Positions 1 to 12,317 of a stretch of DNA of 64,000 nucleotides are shown piece by piece; the stretch's first letter is position 1; each line of letters begins with the position of its first letter. The DNA is from Branchiostoma belcheri. Lineage: Eukaryota > Chordata > Leptocardii > Amphioxiformes > Branchiostomatidae. Location: NCBI RefSeq assembly GCF_001625305.1, contig NW_017804376.1:248001-312000 (forward strand), given 5' to 3'. Below the pieces are notes generated by a model that did no database searches, was not told the DNA's origin, and saw only the letters and a list, made by a program, of their open reading frames with translations. The position numbers and the translations under genes were made by a program.

Positions 1-476
1 CCTGGCTTCCTTTGTGTTTTCTTACAAGGTACAGATGTAACGTGACACGTGACAACTCAGGTGTGCTTCAAATTATACTAATTGTACAAGCGAGACCCAT
101 CTGTGATAAAACAGTGTGAAATAATTATAGTTTAAGTACATGAACATTAACGAAGGCTAAACCAGACGAACAGCCACGTGTGCTCTCAAGCAGACTCTAA
201 TCGGCTTGTGTAAGCCGTAGTTAATTGTAATATTGATATGGCAGAAAGACTGATAGCTGTCAGTCCACATTATGATTCGTGCCCATTATCCCGGGCTTTT
301 TCGTGTAATAAGAACAAATACTCGGCCACCATTAATTATTGAGATAATATGATTGACATTCATTTATAATAGATGTTGGCTGGCTGGGTGCGCACAGCAG
401 GCGCCTGGCTAATGACCTACGACATGCCCCAGCCCTCCTCTGTTAGGACTACTCTCTGCATATGCAGCCTGCAATG

Positions 477-681
477 TATATAGCCTCCATAGCATGCCAA
501 AAACTGGGGGGTTTTGGGGGTCTTCAGGGTCTTTGGGAACTTTTATGTGCTATTTTCTGATTGCATATAGACAACATAGCCGGCCTGATTGAATTACCCC
601 AATTTTTTAGAACTGGGCTGATCAGAAAACAGCCAAAAAGACCACCAAACCCCCAGTTCTAAAAGCCTGCTACGGAGGCTA
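477..681. mobile_element. palindromic MITE-like element, 205 bp, 9-bp target duplication
   Basis: The left arm starting TAGCCTCCATAGCATGCC at 481 is answered by an inverted right arm ending GCTACGGAGGCTA at 681. Further inside, ACTGGGGGGTTTTGG pairs with CCAAACCCCCAGT. The 9-mer CCTGCAATG lies at 468-476 and again at 682-690, so it reads as a target-site duplication. Four extra bases (TATA) sit at the left edge. A 9-bp duplication suggests a Mutator-like origin, but no transposase is present. Confidence 0.7.
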
Positions 682-1383
682 CCTGCAATGCTTTGAGAGG
701 CCTCTGGGCTTTGTGTTGTAGAATGGTTCCACCCATCTTGACTATGTTTTGCTTACTTTACCACTATAGCAATTGCAGGAACACCTTTAATACTACATGT
801 ACATGTAAAAGTATTCAATGTCACATTGGTAGCATAATATGTAGCATCCATTTACCTGTATGTCATTCAATGCAAAAATCCTTCCAGATCTGGTATCAAG
901 AATTGACAGCAATATGTCTTCTGTGCATGACCATGTTTACGATAAACATCAACACGTACAAATGAAGCATGGTCGCTTTGGATACACAACAATAGAACGA
1001 TCAAAACATCCTAGTGTAAGGAATGTTTCACTACAAACGTGAAAACATTGCAACAAATTTGGCTCTACAACGTACACATGTAACTGTTTGCTACACATAC
1101 CGGTAGATCAAAATCATAATGAAAATGTTGTATGCATAGAACTGAAATACATGTATGCAATTCAAGCAAGAAATATCATAACAATTGTACAAATTTAGTT
1201 GATTTAGCAAAAAATGTTTTGCCTGTTAAAGAACAAATAGACAGTATAGGAATTGTATGATTTTTATTCTTCATAAATAGTTATTGTAGAAAAACACTAT
1301 TATCATGATCATCTGATGTGTTCTTTGAAAAGTACAAAGGATCAGAAAGAATAACTGAATATATGAATGAACTCTGTACTTAC

Positions 1384-1431
1384 GGCATGGCAAAATTCAT
1401 GAGCCTGGCATTCCTCCAGCATGGATAGGTC
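1384..1431 (-). CDS. candidate exon 2 of anosmin-1-like gene (48-nt microexon)
   Basis: Reading the minus strand, a pyrimidine-rich tract ending TTATCTTTTCCAG is followed by 48 nt and then a consensus donor GTAAGTACAG. In phase with the exon at 9428-9550 it encodes DLSMLEECQAHEFCHA. The CQAHEFCHA part aligns with the CQNHKQCSKC whey-acidic/cysteine-rich stretch that follows RCASRCLSL in vertebrate anosmin-1, provided the next exon starts with a Cys codon. The spacer between the two cysteine clusters is shorter than in vertebrates (about 7 instead of about 19 residues), so a further small exon may hide in the 8-kb intron. The splice signals are excellent; the family assignment rests on few residues. 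Downstream exons are not visible in positions 1-1383. Confidence 0.5.
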
Positions 1432-3816
1432 CTGGAAAAGATAAGAATAACAACATTCAAATTAAAATAGGTATCTTAGATTGTTGTAAATTGTTGAAAC
1501 CTCACAATTGGTTCCAAATGGTCACAAAGTTCACTGTCTGACTACGAAGATGAACTGCACTTGCTGAAGTTTTGACAAACTGTTATTTACGCCACATAAT
1601 CAAGAATTCATCCCGTCTTTACCACAAGGGAAATCATTCAGCAGAAACAAGCCAAAGTCACGACCTGTGAAGACAAATATTGAATGACAGATCGTCAGGA
1701 AAGTCTAGTTCAATATGTTTGGTCTCATAGTTTTATGAGGTTGTAACTGAAAATAAAGTGGATGGCCCTTTAGAACGACCTAGCTAGCCGCGTAGCCTAT
1801 CTTGTTCCCAGGATGCCAAGTTGTAAATGCCACGAATTGGGGGATAAAAGTTTATTAAGGGCACACTGTTTTTCCAGACTGTGGTCTTTGAATTGAGTTT
1901 AGCAAAACGTATACCACATACTGTATAAGATATAAAACCTAATATCTACAATGCAATTGTCTTTATAAATTTGGACAACTAGACACAGAACAATACCATT
2001 CCATTCAAAAAGTCATGCGAAATGATTACTACAGTATTATATAGTTTTTACACAGAAATATGGGATTCTACATAAAAAAATCCTATTTGAAGTAGGGACA
2101 CTATTGATTAAAAACAAATTGAAATTAGGAGGAAACTGGCCACCCCCTCAATCCTTCAAATGGGATAATCCGTATCATTTTCTGTATTGTCTTCCTGACA
2201 TACATTGTAGTTGCCATTTCTTCCAAGCTACACTTCCAGCGTGGATCGATTACAATTGGATCCTGGTAATAAACGGCCACTTTGCCAAACCAACTCAGCA
2301 ATAATTGATAGACTTGTTTTCCCGACCATCAAAAAATCATGACCTAGTATCTGGGGAGGCGTCCTTACGTGAAAGAGTCGCTTGGGTCACTTAAAGATCA
2401 CTAACTTTTGTCTGACTCCGAGTCAAGTTTTCTCTGCATTTTTTTTCAGTAAATTAAGCTCACTGAGCTGTGTAAGGTGTGTCATCAACCTAAAGACTAT
2501 ATCTGGACCACAGATTTATCAAAATTCATTAATTTCAAGGGTAATTGAACCTTAGTTGTTGGGAATATGAACTTTTTGTCCAGTACATTAATTCCGTACG
2601 ATACTCCGGCCTACACCAATTTAGATGATAATTTTAAACATCTCATTTCGGAAAAAGTTACTCACTGACAAAGTATTCCTGTCCAAGCTCTTCACTTTTA
2701 ACATTTACCAAACAAATACAAGCGTGGACATTCAATGGCACCGGTATTCAGTAGAAAAATCCCTGTTTATAAAATACTGAAATGAAATTCATAAAGACAA
2801 TTTACATTTATGTGTACTTTGGGGCTTTTAATTCAGTAGGGAGCCATAAAATTGCTCATGAACAAAAATGAGTTATGTACCGTGGAAAAGGGAGATTTAC
2901 AGATAAGGCATATCTTTGTTCAAATAATGCATGTTTATATAGAGAATCATTCCTTTTCATCACACTGAAACACATTTGAAAGTTGTTCCGTCATAGGAAA
3001 GTCACCAGTGTAACAATCATCAAACTTGTATACTTTCTTATCCATTTTAGATCATAATGGGAAAATAGACAGCAGTTAGGCAACATTTTCCTGTTTATCT
3101 TTACAACATTGAGATTATTTACCAATTTCAACTTTATGCATGTATATGTATATGACATATACGGGACAAAAATTTTCCATATCACTTTGCCATGTGGAAC
3201 CATCCATAATTATACCTCAGGGAAATGTTGGAACTATAAGCATGTGTTGTAGACCTGAGAATGTGAAAACCTCGGAATTAAACATTATATGCTGATTATC
3301 ACATACCGTCTGGGAGTCGCATTTACAATTGGATTTACCATGATGGCCAAGTTATTCCAACATTTTTGTGAACACAATAAAATACCAAAAAAGCTTTGCT
3401 TGAAAGCTAGACAAAATGATCTTTATTTGGAGGAAAACTACCCTTTTCCTTTTCCTTAGTCCCCTTTTCCTGCTCTTATTCGTTAAAAAAAAACAGAATC
3501 GGTTAATATCAGTAAAATACTAGTCGAAGATGGTACGTATGAGATACTACTGATTGTCCCTATAACAGTAGATTTAAACTTGAACTTGACTCAGCAGGAA
3601 ATCGAAATTACGCGCCCGGTCAGGGGGAGGAGAGAGCTATTACTTTGTACCTACTGCAGGAGGGTTGCCCCAGGACATAGCCATTAGAAAGCCAATTTCA
3701 ATTCTAGTGTTATGTGAATCATCATCATTCATCAAATTCAACAAACTGTCACAGGCCGGATTTTGAAATATGAAGCCGACGCAATCTACTAAGACAGGTT
3801 AATGGTGAATTAGATC

Positions 3817-4660
3817 ATTCAGTTTCTGTTAAGATTATTGTAGGATGTTCAATAATATTGATACTGAGTGAGAGTAGGGCTGGGTACCGGTTCAGAAAAT
3901 TCAGGTCCAGGTCTGGATCAGGTTCAGAGGATCAGGTCCAGGTCCGGACCTAAACCTGGACCTTATTACTGAAGTACAGTAGTAGGAGCAATTTAACTGA
4001 GTACGTGTATGCCTTGATGATATCTATCATGGTCCGTGAACTTTTTTGTCGACCTAAAATGGAACCCACTGTTACAGAAGAGACAAACATGGATTTAGGC
4101 TAATCTAGTTTGATTCATGGTTATTTTTTTCACTTGGCTTGCCATGACCAGATTACCTAAAGATGTCTGTACAATCTACCAAAATGTACTCTAAAATTAA
4201 CAGAAATGTACATCAGGTCCGATGATCAGGTTTTTGCGTTCAGGTTTTTTGGACTCGGTTCTTGAATGTTGTTCAGGTCCAAACAGGTCCAGCTGAACCG
4301 GTACCCAGCCCTAAGTGAGAGGTATTCCTATTTTTTCACAGTAACATACATATATGTTCATTGTTTTGCAACAACAAAATAAATTACAATGTATACCGTT
4401 GACAAGATCTTTTTTTAATTTATCATCTTGTCCTGTTGTCAGAAGCACACTCATCACCTAATATTAGATTCAGTTTCTGTTAAGATTATGGTAGGAAGTT
4501 CAATCAGAGTGAGAGGTATTCCTAGTTTTTTGTAGTAACGTACATAATCTGTTCGTTTGTGCAACAACAAAATCAATTATTCCGCTGACGAGGTCTTTTT
4601 TTAATTCATCATCTTGTCCTTTTGTCAGAAACACACTCATCACCAAACATGTAGGACACC
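3817..4660. repeat. tandem duplication of a 204-bp unit, first copy interrupted by a hAT element
   Basis: Unit 1 starts at 3817 with ATTCAGTTTCTGTTAAGATT and unit 2 starts at 4468 with the same sequence. Both continue through GTGAGAGGTATTCCTA and CTCATCACC. Unit 1 carries the insertion 3875-4313; unit 2 does not, so it preserves the empty insertion site at 4508-4515. Confidence 0.8.
3875..4313. mobile_element. non-autonomous hAT-type element, 439 bp, copy 1
   Basis: Perfect 21-bp terminal inverted repeats start TAGGGCTGGGTACCGGTT and end AACCGGTACCCAGCCCTA. Perfect 8-bp target duplications AGTGAGAG lie at 3867-3874 and 4314-4321. The tandem neighbour unit retains a single AGTGAGAG at 4508-4515, confirming the insertion. 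An 8-bp duplication with ends of the YARNG type is the hAT signature. The interior is built of CAGGTCCAGGTCCGGACC-like subrepeats and has no transposase frame. Confidence 0.9.
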
Positions 4661-7458
4661 AGGAACAAAAGATTGTCCCAAAAACGTCACCAACCAAGAA
4701 GACCAGCTGTAGCAACTCCTGTCACCCTGGAGATATGGTTTACTTTCCCCCCCTTATTCCCACTCTGCGTATGAAAGGAGAGAGTCTCTGCAAACTTGAA
4801 CACAATGGTCACTTTTAGCCGGCTAAGCTGTACATATGTAAATATATGTATGTCGGTACATTTGATATTTTCTACAAGGGGACTTTCTGTGCCACAAGTC
4901 TGGATTCCTTTGTTTTGTCCTCAGTACGCTAAGGAGTTATCTGTCGTGTATTAAAATGATAAGCGCTTCCTCCATATTGTTCCATCTTGCGCTCATCCTG
5001 ACAAGACAAAGAAGCTCGTTTGTCTCCTTCTGTTCCCGCAAAATCTGAATTTCATGTCGCTTTAATCCCATCACACATGGGGAAAAAGGATTAAAGTCGG
5101 AGATGGGGTTTAAACCTGTAGAGGTAATGGCCTCCATGTCACTGCCAGCTGATCCACTTCTTTCTGATTTCCATGTCTAATATACCACGACCGAACCAAC
5201 ACCCCTCATAATTAGTGTATAATGCAAGAGCTCCTTTGATGCCCTCTCCTGCACAGACCCTTCCTTTAAGGGCCACCACCTCTGTTTGGTACTTAAGGTA
5301 ACAAAGGAAATGGGCTTGGCATGGTTAAGGGCTTGGGTGACCACGGAACAATGACTGGTACAGAATCGAACCCTGTCAGCACATACAGTATGTCGGTTGG
5401 CTTGTTTGTCATCCATGTGCAGGGAGGGGAATTCTCTGTCTCTCTAGCTTCATCAGCGAGAGGCGAGAAAAGGGCAAGTGGATATTTGCTGGTGGTAATA
5501 AAAGTGGCATTTATCATCGCAGCACTGCACGGCCGCTAGGGCCGAATCCGTCATTAGCTCTGCTGTTTTTAGGCCAAGGACCTTTGTATGTCGTATATAC
5601 TAGTAGTAGTACATGGGGAGGGGGGCGTCCGATCGTACGTGTGGCGAGGAAATTCAAAACTAGCGTTGCACAAAGGGAAATTTCACAGTCTGAACTTGAA
5701 CTGTGGTGCGGTCCCCTCGGGAGGGCAGGGAGGGCTAATCGGCATTCATCCTGCATGGGAAGGAAACTGAATGAAAGCGGCTTAACGTTTCAGAACCGAG
5801 AACATCCTAAAAAGCGTGCTGCAATTTGTTTTTGTTTCTGAAGGAAAATGTTTACGCCACAACCTCCATTCGCGGTAACGGCTGATTAACGGCGAAACAA
5901 ACTATTTTTTCTGCCAACCTCAGTGGGTGTAACGGATATCCTAAGGGGAATTAGAGCTTCCTGTGGCTCTATAGTCGTGCCGTCACAGCATTGTATGTCA
6001 GGCTGTGTTGCAAGTACAATACCTAAACATAACTTTCAAACTGCCAGTATTCCTACACAAAGAACTGACATGAATGTCCCTCTAATTTAGGGCACATGCC
6101 AACGTTATCCCTCCTAGGGGAGTGCTTGTCCACCAGACACAAGTTCACTATCAACAATGGTGCGGCTATCAGTTTCAGTCATAATAATATGGAGGCAAAA
6201 TGTTTCCTATTATTCACCATTTTAGGCAAATTTTTGACATAATATGCTTAGCTTTGAGAATAGCCTGAAGGAAGCAAAAGTGTGTCAGATGGAAAGAACA
6301 GTATTAAAGGCTAAAATAGTGTGATCTTGGGGGATTTGAGGTCCCATATTAACGTTAAAGAATACCCTTGCACGCGATCTGGCGTCCCCTGCAATCCTGT
6401 GGTTTTGTAAGCCGTCCAAAGAATTTGGTAATACTCTCTGTATGTTTGGCCCATAGGGTGCGAGTAACAACAGTTATATTGGAAAGGTCTTGGCATGAAG
6501 ACTGGCAAATTAGGTTGCGTGAGGCCTGCATATTGATACATGTCTCAACCTAAGCAGTAGGGAGGCAAAAATCAATGCTAAGTCAATAGGGCTGTCATCG
6601 CGAGACATGGCGATCTGGCCATGAATAAAAATGACCACCGCAATGGCAAATGGAAGTGGACAAACTTGTCCACAAGAAGAAAGCCCATCACAACGCTTCA
6701 ACTTTCCTGCACTCCTGTCATACATTATTGATAAAAAGGGGCATTTATTTTTATCATGGGTAAATGTACTTTATCTTACTGAGTGATTCCATGACACGCT
6801 AATCCAGTTTCATACTGTTAATGTGGCTCCCACTTGTATTTCCCTCTAATACATTTGTTTACACAATAATGCCAGAATCCACACTAGGGAATAGTCCACT
6901 CAAACTTATCAGAAAAGTCAACAAACGTCACAAGGGTACAGAGATAGGGTAATGCTAATGAAGTGCAGGACTTCCCATTCAGTCAAAATACTTGGAGTGT
7001 TTCCAGAACTGTTTGCGCACAGAAGTGATCAATTCTGCTATGAAAATTAATAGCATTTTGGCCACAATTTGAATCTGAATGTACAATCTCCCAGGCATTG
7101 ACAAATCGCATAAAAAATTGATGTCCGAAGTTAAGTAAAGGCTTGCCTTGTGACATTTAAACATCGTGACAGGACGTATCGTGCAATTTCTCTCTTCAGG
7201 GCACCAGTGAGGCTACGATGTTCACTTTCATCGCTTGAGTGGAGAATTAATTGCGTATTTGAATCATAGCCTGGTGTATTGTAGAAGTCAGACCTTTATA
7301 TAATAATGTTCGGAACATAGTAGCATAAAATCATTGATGGTGTTCTATCGTGACACTAATATAAATATAAAAGATAACTTCTGCTGTATTTTATATTTTA
7401 CAGCAATATGGTCAACACCAGTAACTGTTGGATAGGCATCTTCTGTGCAAACTAGAGG

Positions 7459-7590
7459 TAGCCTCTACCAGGCTTGAGGCGGCGGCTGGAAAGAGTAGAA
7501 ATCGGCCAAAATAGAGAGATAAGCATGCCAAGGGGGTTTGTCCATTGAGAGAACAGTTCGCCGCCCCACAAAAAAACTAGAGGTATCGCT
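7459..7590. mobile_element. partial copy of the TAGCCTCTACC foldback element
   Basis: The segment begins TAGCCTCTACCAGGCTTGAG and continues CTGGAAAGAGTAGAAATC, matching the left arm of the complete palindromic element at 43194-43363. The right arm is missing or decayed. Confidence 0.6.
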
Positions 7591-8176
7591 ATGCTACCAA
7601 AGCATCTGTGGTTTCTACACTAGAAAAAAGGGGCCATGTCAAAGATACAATCTAAGGTTGACATAATGTATTGACTTGTGTCATGTCTTCCACTGGTTCC
7701 TTAAGCCCAGGTTGTCTAGATGTTGACAGGTAAATAAATACACGTTGTGCTTTTACAACAAATGAACAAACACGCGCACTAGCAATCTCGCCCCAATCTC
7801 CCAGATGCTTTGTCTACAATTAAATACTAGTACTAGTAGGTACTCGGTCAACTTAATGCATCACTATAGGCTGGTTTATGAGTTAAACAACCTGCAGACA
7901 AGAGTCAGTCACCAAAAATAGTGTTGACAACAGAAAATAAGACAAACTTATAACAGCACAATTACATCATTCATTTAAAGCAGTCAGCAAAACAAAGACT
8001 TCAGGCGTATATAAGAAAAAATATGCTGAAAATGGCACCTGTATTATAAAAGTGCACCTGTATTATAATTTAATTTAATGCATATTGTTTAAAATGGTCA
8101 GAGACCCCCCACGTGTTTTATTTTACTTCTGATCTCTCTCCTTTCATTGCCTTTTTATGCTTCTAACAGCCCTTCA

Positions 8177-8192
8177 TCTCCAAGCAGATGTT
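8177..8192. mobile_element. lone arm of the TCTCCAAGCAGAT family
   Basis: TCTCCAAGCAGATGTT is identical to the arm of the element at 54733-54842. No partner arm is visible nearby. Confidence 0.45.
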
Positions 8193-9427
8193 GTGAGTTA
8201 AAATTGACACAGAGGCCAGAAAACGTTTCACTTTTTCTGAAGAAAAACATCCAACGGTTTAATCAAAATGTGCATTTCTTATTGTCCGGCCGATTACAGT
8301 GGGGGATAGGAGTTCCTTTCAGCTGGCAGACGTTCCTTTACAATGGCAAATGGGCTAACAAAAGGTGCTTTGTGCACCCTGTTATTAAACCCATGAGAAT
8401 AAAGTACCACTCTTTTCCTGTATCTCAATTTCATACCTGTCCTGTATTATATATTTTACTCACAACTTGGTCACAATTTTCCAACACTATAAAGAAATAG
8501 AGGAAAACTCTGGGAAAAGTTTGACTGAAGTTGGATTTAAAACTCGGTAACGTCTGGGTTTGTATAAAAGAGGGGGAAATAGACGACAGATTGCACCATT
8601 GCAATGCTGATTAGGTTTTTGACCGGTGTCAAACATTTGGAATATAAATTGTTCTTTGTGATGAATGAGTTTCGGGGAATGGGATGTTTTCTCCAAGGAC
8701 TTTTCCACATGAGAAATATTATGAAAAAATTATTTTTCTTTTTGAAGTATGAAAGTTGGACCTAGGTCCAAGAGGGAAAAGTTTCTATTTTGTTAATTAA
8801 CAAAGCAGATGTAACGTTAGGATCTGGCTCAGGTTTTACGAGTTTTTGTGGCATTTGGTGCATCTTTTTCAGTCTTCACCTTCTCATACATACTGGCACA
8901 AGCACTTGTTTGGTATCTTAGAGACAACACCTAGACCTCGGTGTCTTTGTCCGACTTCTCAAAACTTAAAGATTTACCATCTTAAACACAAGTAACTCTG
9001 ACACATATGGAAAGGATTGGGGTTAATTCAGACCGGAAAACATAGCTTGACCGAGTTGTGAAGTGGGGGAAACCACAAGATAAGCCCGGTATAAACCATC
9101 GATTACTGCAGCCAAGTAAGGTATGGCACAGCAGACGACAAAAACCACCGACCGGGTGACGTTCTACCGCCTGTGGCAGTGAAAGTGCTCGGACCCCCGG
9201 TACGACCACCGGTGCCCTACCTGCAGCGGAATTTGGCAACCCACGGCGGGGTCCGGGGACATCTAACCACGTTACCTCAACAGTCCAGTCCCTAACATCA
9301 TCGTTAAAACCTTTACAGTCCCGATCTTTTCCACAGCCATGTGCTAGAGCTGGCAGGCATTCAAACTGAACGGACCGGTTCACCATATGCATGTTGGAAC
9401 ACATCGGTAGTACGGGATGGTACTCAC

Positions 9428-9550
9428 GTGCAAAGAGAGGCATTTGGAAGCGCACCGCGCCCGCACGAAGGCCGGCGATAACTCCTGTCCACCCCCGGTA
9501 GCAAGCTGAAGGAGCAGCCCGAGCAGCACCCCTGTCCCGACCCGCGGCAT
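9428..9550 (-). CDS. anosmin-1-like protein, exon 1 (signal peptide and start of Cys-rich domain)
   Basis: A 41-codon exon starts at an ATG (9550) with A at -3 and ends at a consensus donor CAC|GTGAGT (9428). It begins MPRVGTGVLLGLLLQLATGG, a typical signal peptide with a leucine-rich core at residues 8-17. It continues to RARCASKCLSLH at residues 30-41, which nearly matches RARCASRCLSLQ at the N-terminal cysteine-rich domain of vertebrate anosmin-1 (ANOS1/KAL1), also near an early exon boundary. The family encodes secreted extracellular-matrix proteins with a cysteine-rich region, a WAP domain and fibronectin III repeats that bind heparan sulfate and modulate FGF signalling and axon or cell migration. 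Only the 5' end of the gene is in this window; the strand runs toward position 1. The exon sits in a GC- and CpG-rich block, as expected near a promoter. Another secreted protein sharing this short motif cannot be excluded. Confidence 0.78.
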
Positions 9551-9800
9551 GGTGTGAGACGGACGGAGGGGGAGGGCGAAGCCGGCCGAGGGAGTGTTAG
9601 GAGCCGGCCACAGCGACGGGGAGACCCGCTGGTGGTGAAAGGGATCACTTCAAAACCAGCCGGGCCTCTGATTGGTCCGCAGCCGGAGGGGGCGTATCTC
9701 TTTGTCGCATACACCTATCAACTTACGACGCCAGGCTTTATGTTTGTACAGGTAAAACGCGTTTTAGCACGTCTACCTCCTCCAAAATGTCTTTAGTAAA
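9551..9800 (-). promoter_or_regulatory. probable 5'UTR/promoter zone of the anosmin-1-like gene
   Basis: The 250 bases upstream of the ATG at 9550 are much richer in G+C and CpG than the surrounding AT-rich sequence (for example 9551-9680). No TATA box is evident. The transcription start cannot be placed from sequence alone. Confidence 0.35.
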
Positions 9801-10435
9801 GCAGTATTTCCCCTCTTGTTATCCTCGTCACGTTTTAAAAGGTTTTTCAGCAGCATAATATCGCCCACGTTGTCGTTCTTCCATTGGGACGGCGTACTAT
9901 TGATGGTCATTGATAGGCGCAGACGCTGTCTGCCTTGGAGGCACTTTTCAGTGTAAGTTTTGCTCGTAAACAACTTAGCTGAACAGAGGAGCGGGTCGTT
10001 TTACGTAAAGGGATAGCGGGGGCTATTCAGCTGATGGTTAAAGGGACGGCACGGTTTGAACATGAAAACGTGTGCGCCGGGGAACGTCGTTAGGAAAATG
10101 CCAAGGGCGAAGTGGGCAATGAACGTTTCCATAGACAAGCGAATGAACATGGCGCGGAATTCATCAGTGTCAATTTTGATGGCTATCGCGACCTTTCTCT
10201 TGATTGGGGGCAATAGGCACCTTGGTGAGACTTAATGAAAAGCAGACAGGATCACAAGATGTTAATAGATATAGGGAACAACCGAAATAAAGTATATAAC
10301 GTTAGTATCTTAAAGCCTTCTTTATTCTGAGTACAGTTAAGGCTACCACAAATTTTGATATTGCTCTGTGATATGTAAGACTACTACTAAGAGAACTGTC
10401 CATCTACAATACATTGCCTTCCACAAGATTAGAAA

Positions 10436-10568
10436 GACAAAAAGAAAGAACAGGTAGATTAAAATTAAGAGAGAAGGAAGGAAGAAAGGAAGGAAAGAAG
10501 GAATGGATGAAGGAATGGATGAAGAAAGGAAGGAAGAAAGGAAGGAAGGAAAGAAAAAGAAGGAAGGG
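10436..10568. repeat. polypurine (GGAA)n-type microsatellite
   Basis: An almost pure A/G tract built of GGAA, GAAA and GGAT units. The open frame across it (lysine/glutamate-rich) is a by-product of the repeat. Confidence 0.9.
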
Positions 10569-12177
10569 GGGCCATCATGAGTGCGGCCTTTCTTTTCTGT
10601 TCATATGGCTCACTTTATTGAGGATCTCAAATGTGTGTGTGGAAAAGACATATACGCCAATACGGCAAGTTATGAATGTATGCTTGTATGTATTCGCGGA
10701 ATGCGCATTGTCAGGTACATTCTCGGTGCAAAGAATACATCGTACTGGCAGCTTTCAAATGATTTAGCATAACAAGACGTAGAAATATTCCTTAGATGTC
10801 TTTTAAGACCTTCCGACACTTCGTTCAGATTAAGATTGTCACATAGCAGGACAGCAAAGACAGTCACTGCCGTGGAGAAGGCGTTGTTCCCCTTTTGTTG
10901 TGAAGTGCGTTTTAAGTGCACCTTCTGTCCTTCTTTCTCTCCGCACCTTTGAGGCTCAGTCTTCCATAACGTACGGAGGGTCGGGTCCGCGGTGAGTTGG
11001 TGGGGGACTTCCAGTGACAAATATGGTAACACTCCCCAGCAACGGGAGGGACGGTCCAAAACACATGCGACTGGGGGCTCAAAACACTTTGGTAGACGAC
11101 TATGCTACGTGTTTTACGACAAAATCAAGCCATCCGTTACCATGAACGTACCGTACGTTTGGCAACGTTGGTGCAAGAGCAGTGTATAGAAGTCCTTGGT
11201 TGGCGCGAGTGGGTGCAAAATTACGCCCCTTGTATATTACGTGAACAGTCCCCTTTAAGAGCCAAAGAAAAACAGGCCAAATCGTCCCCTTCTCAGGACT
11301 TGTTTGTCGGCCTTACTCCAACCAATCAGCGCCAGAGAAAGGGGCAAGCCCGGACAAAAAAAACTCCGCCTGGAAGTCAGGTGGGTTCGAAACAAAATAC
11401 CTGTCCAGGTGTCGGCGCCTTTGATCTCTTACCTGTGCGGTGTGAAAACAGGGGAGGTCCATTCATTACTTCACATCATTTGTAACTGGCAGCGAAGTAC
11501 CGGTAACTTAATACACCCTGCTTCCAGATCAAACTCAGCAACGATACACTGAACCTACAAAACTTTCCTCATAAGTAAATCATAACATAATAGTTCAAAA
11601 TGCAACTTTTTCGAAACCACAATCAACAATGAGTTGTCCCCGAGTAGGTGGGAGTCACTGTCCTTTAAGAATCGGGGGAGGTGGGTTGATTCGGTCCCTT
11701 TCATGGCAGTGGGAATTTCCAGGCGTGGTGGGGAACGCCAATATTAAGGTGTCAGATGAACAGGTGGTCGGACGTGTGCGGTTACAAGCGACCCCTTGAG
11801 ACCAAATGACGAACTGCACATATCTGTGGTCTGCATTCTGCAACCTCCTGTTCCAACCAACAAGGGTATGTTCCGGGGAAAATTGGGAAAATGAGAAATA
11901 GGAATACATTTTAGAATACTTTTGTTCATTATATTCTCACTATGGACTATTGTGTGCTAGTGGTTTTAGACTGTCAAACCATTCGTCATGCCACCTGTTT
12001 AAAGGTAGGGGCGGGCCCAAAAACATCACAAGATAATTCGCAGGCACAAAAAAATCACATTATGCAGGCTGCGATATGGAGAGACGAAACGTCTTCCCAA
12101 CTGACCCGACCCATGCGATCTGTGACGACTGTTTGTCAGAAAACGAGCGACCAGGGAAACGCTTTAGCTACGATCGC

Positions 12178-12317
12178 TTAATCTCCAAGCAGATCTTTCG
12201 GTGGCAAGACAATATCCATTGTCCAGAGGAGTGTCCATTAGAGAAACGGCCAATGGATACAGGATGGCCAATGGATTACGGTATTTTCCCACCCAACCGA
12301 AAGATCTGCTTGGAGAT
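12178..12317. mobile_element. foldback MITE, TCTCCAAGCAGAT family, 140 bp, 9-bp target duplication
   Basis: Inverted arms ATCTCCAAGCAGATCTTTCG (left) and CGAAAGATCTGCTTGGAGAT (right) are perfect over 20 bp or more. The 9-mer TACGATCGC flanks the element at 12169-12177 and 12318-12326. Three extra bases (TTA) sit at the left edge. A second palindromic copy lies at 54733-54842 and a lone arm at 8177-8192. Confidence 0.8.

Larger units (their letters stand above)
1432..9427 (-). other. intron 1 of the anosmin-1-like gene (no other coding exon seen)
   Basis: About 8 kb between the two anosmin-like exons. It is mostly AT-rich sequence without a convincing exon apart from repeats listed separately. 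The open frames at 5177-5841 and 8982-9455 show no recognisable domain. The block around 6560-6720 and that around 8270-8390 are more complex than their surroundings and could be regulatory, but nothing in one sequence can show that. A small additional exon supplying the missing cysteine-cluster spacer could be hidden here. Confidence 0.45.

Noticed and set aside
5355-5385. tRNA-like B box GGTTCGATTCT on the minus strand
   Set aside because: No A box at proper spacing and no cloverleaf; at most a fragment of a SINE.
8982-9455. 157-codon minus-strand frame overlapping the anosmin exon
   Set aside because: It is in another frame from the signal-peptide exon and continues into intron sequence; no similarity to any family I know.
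10414-10767. 117-codon lysine/glutamate-rich frame
   Set aside because: A by-product of the purine microsatellite at 10436-10568.
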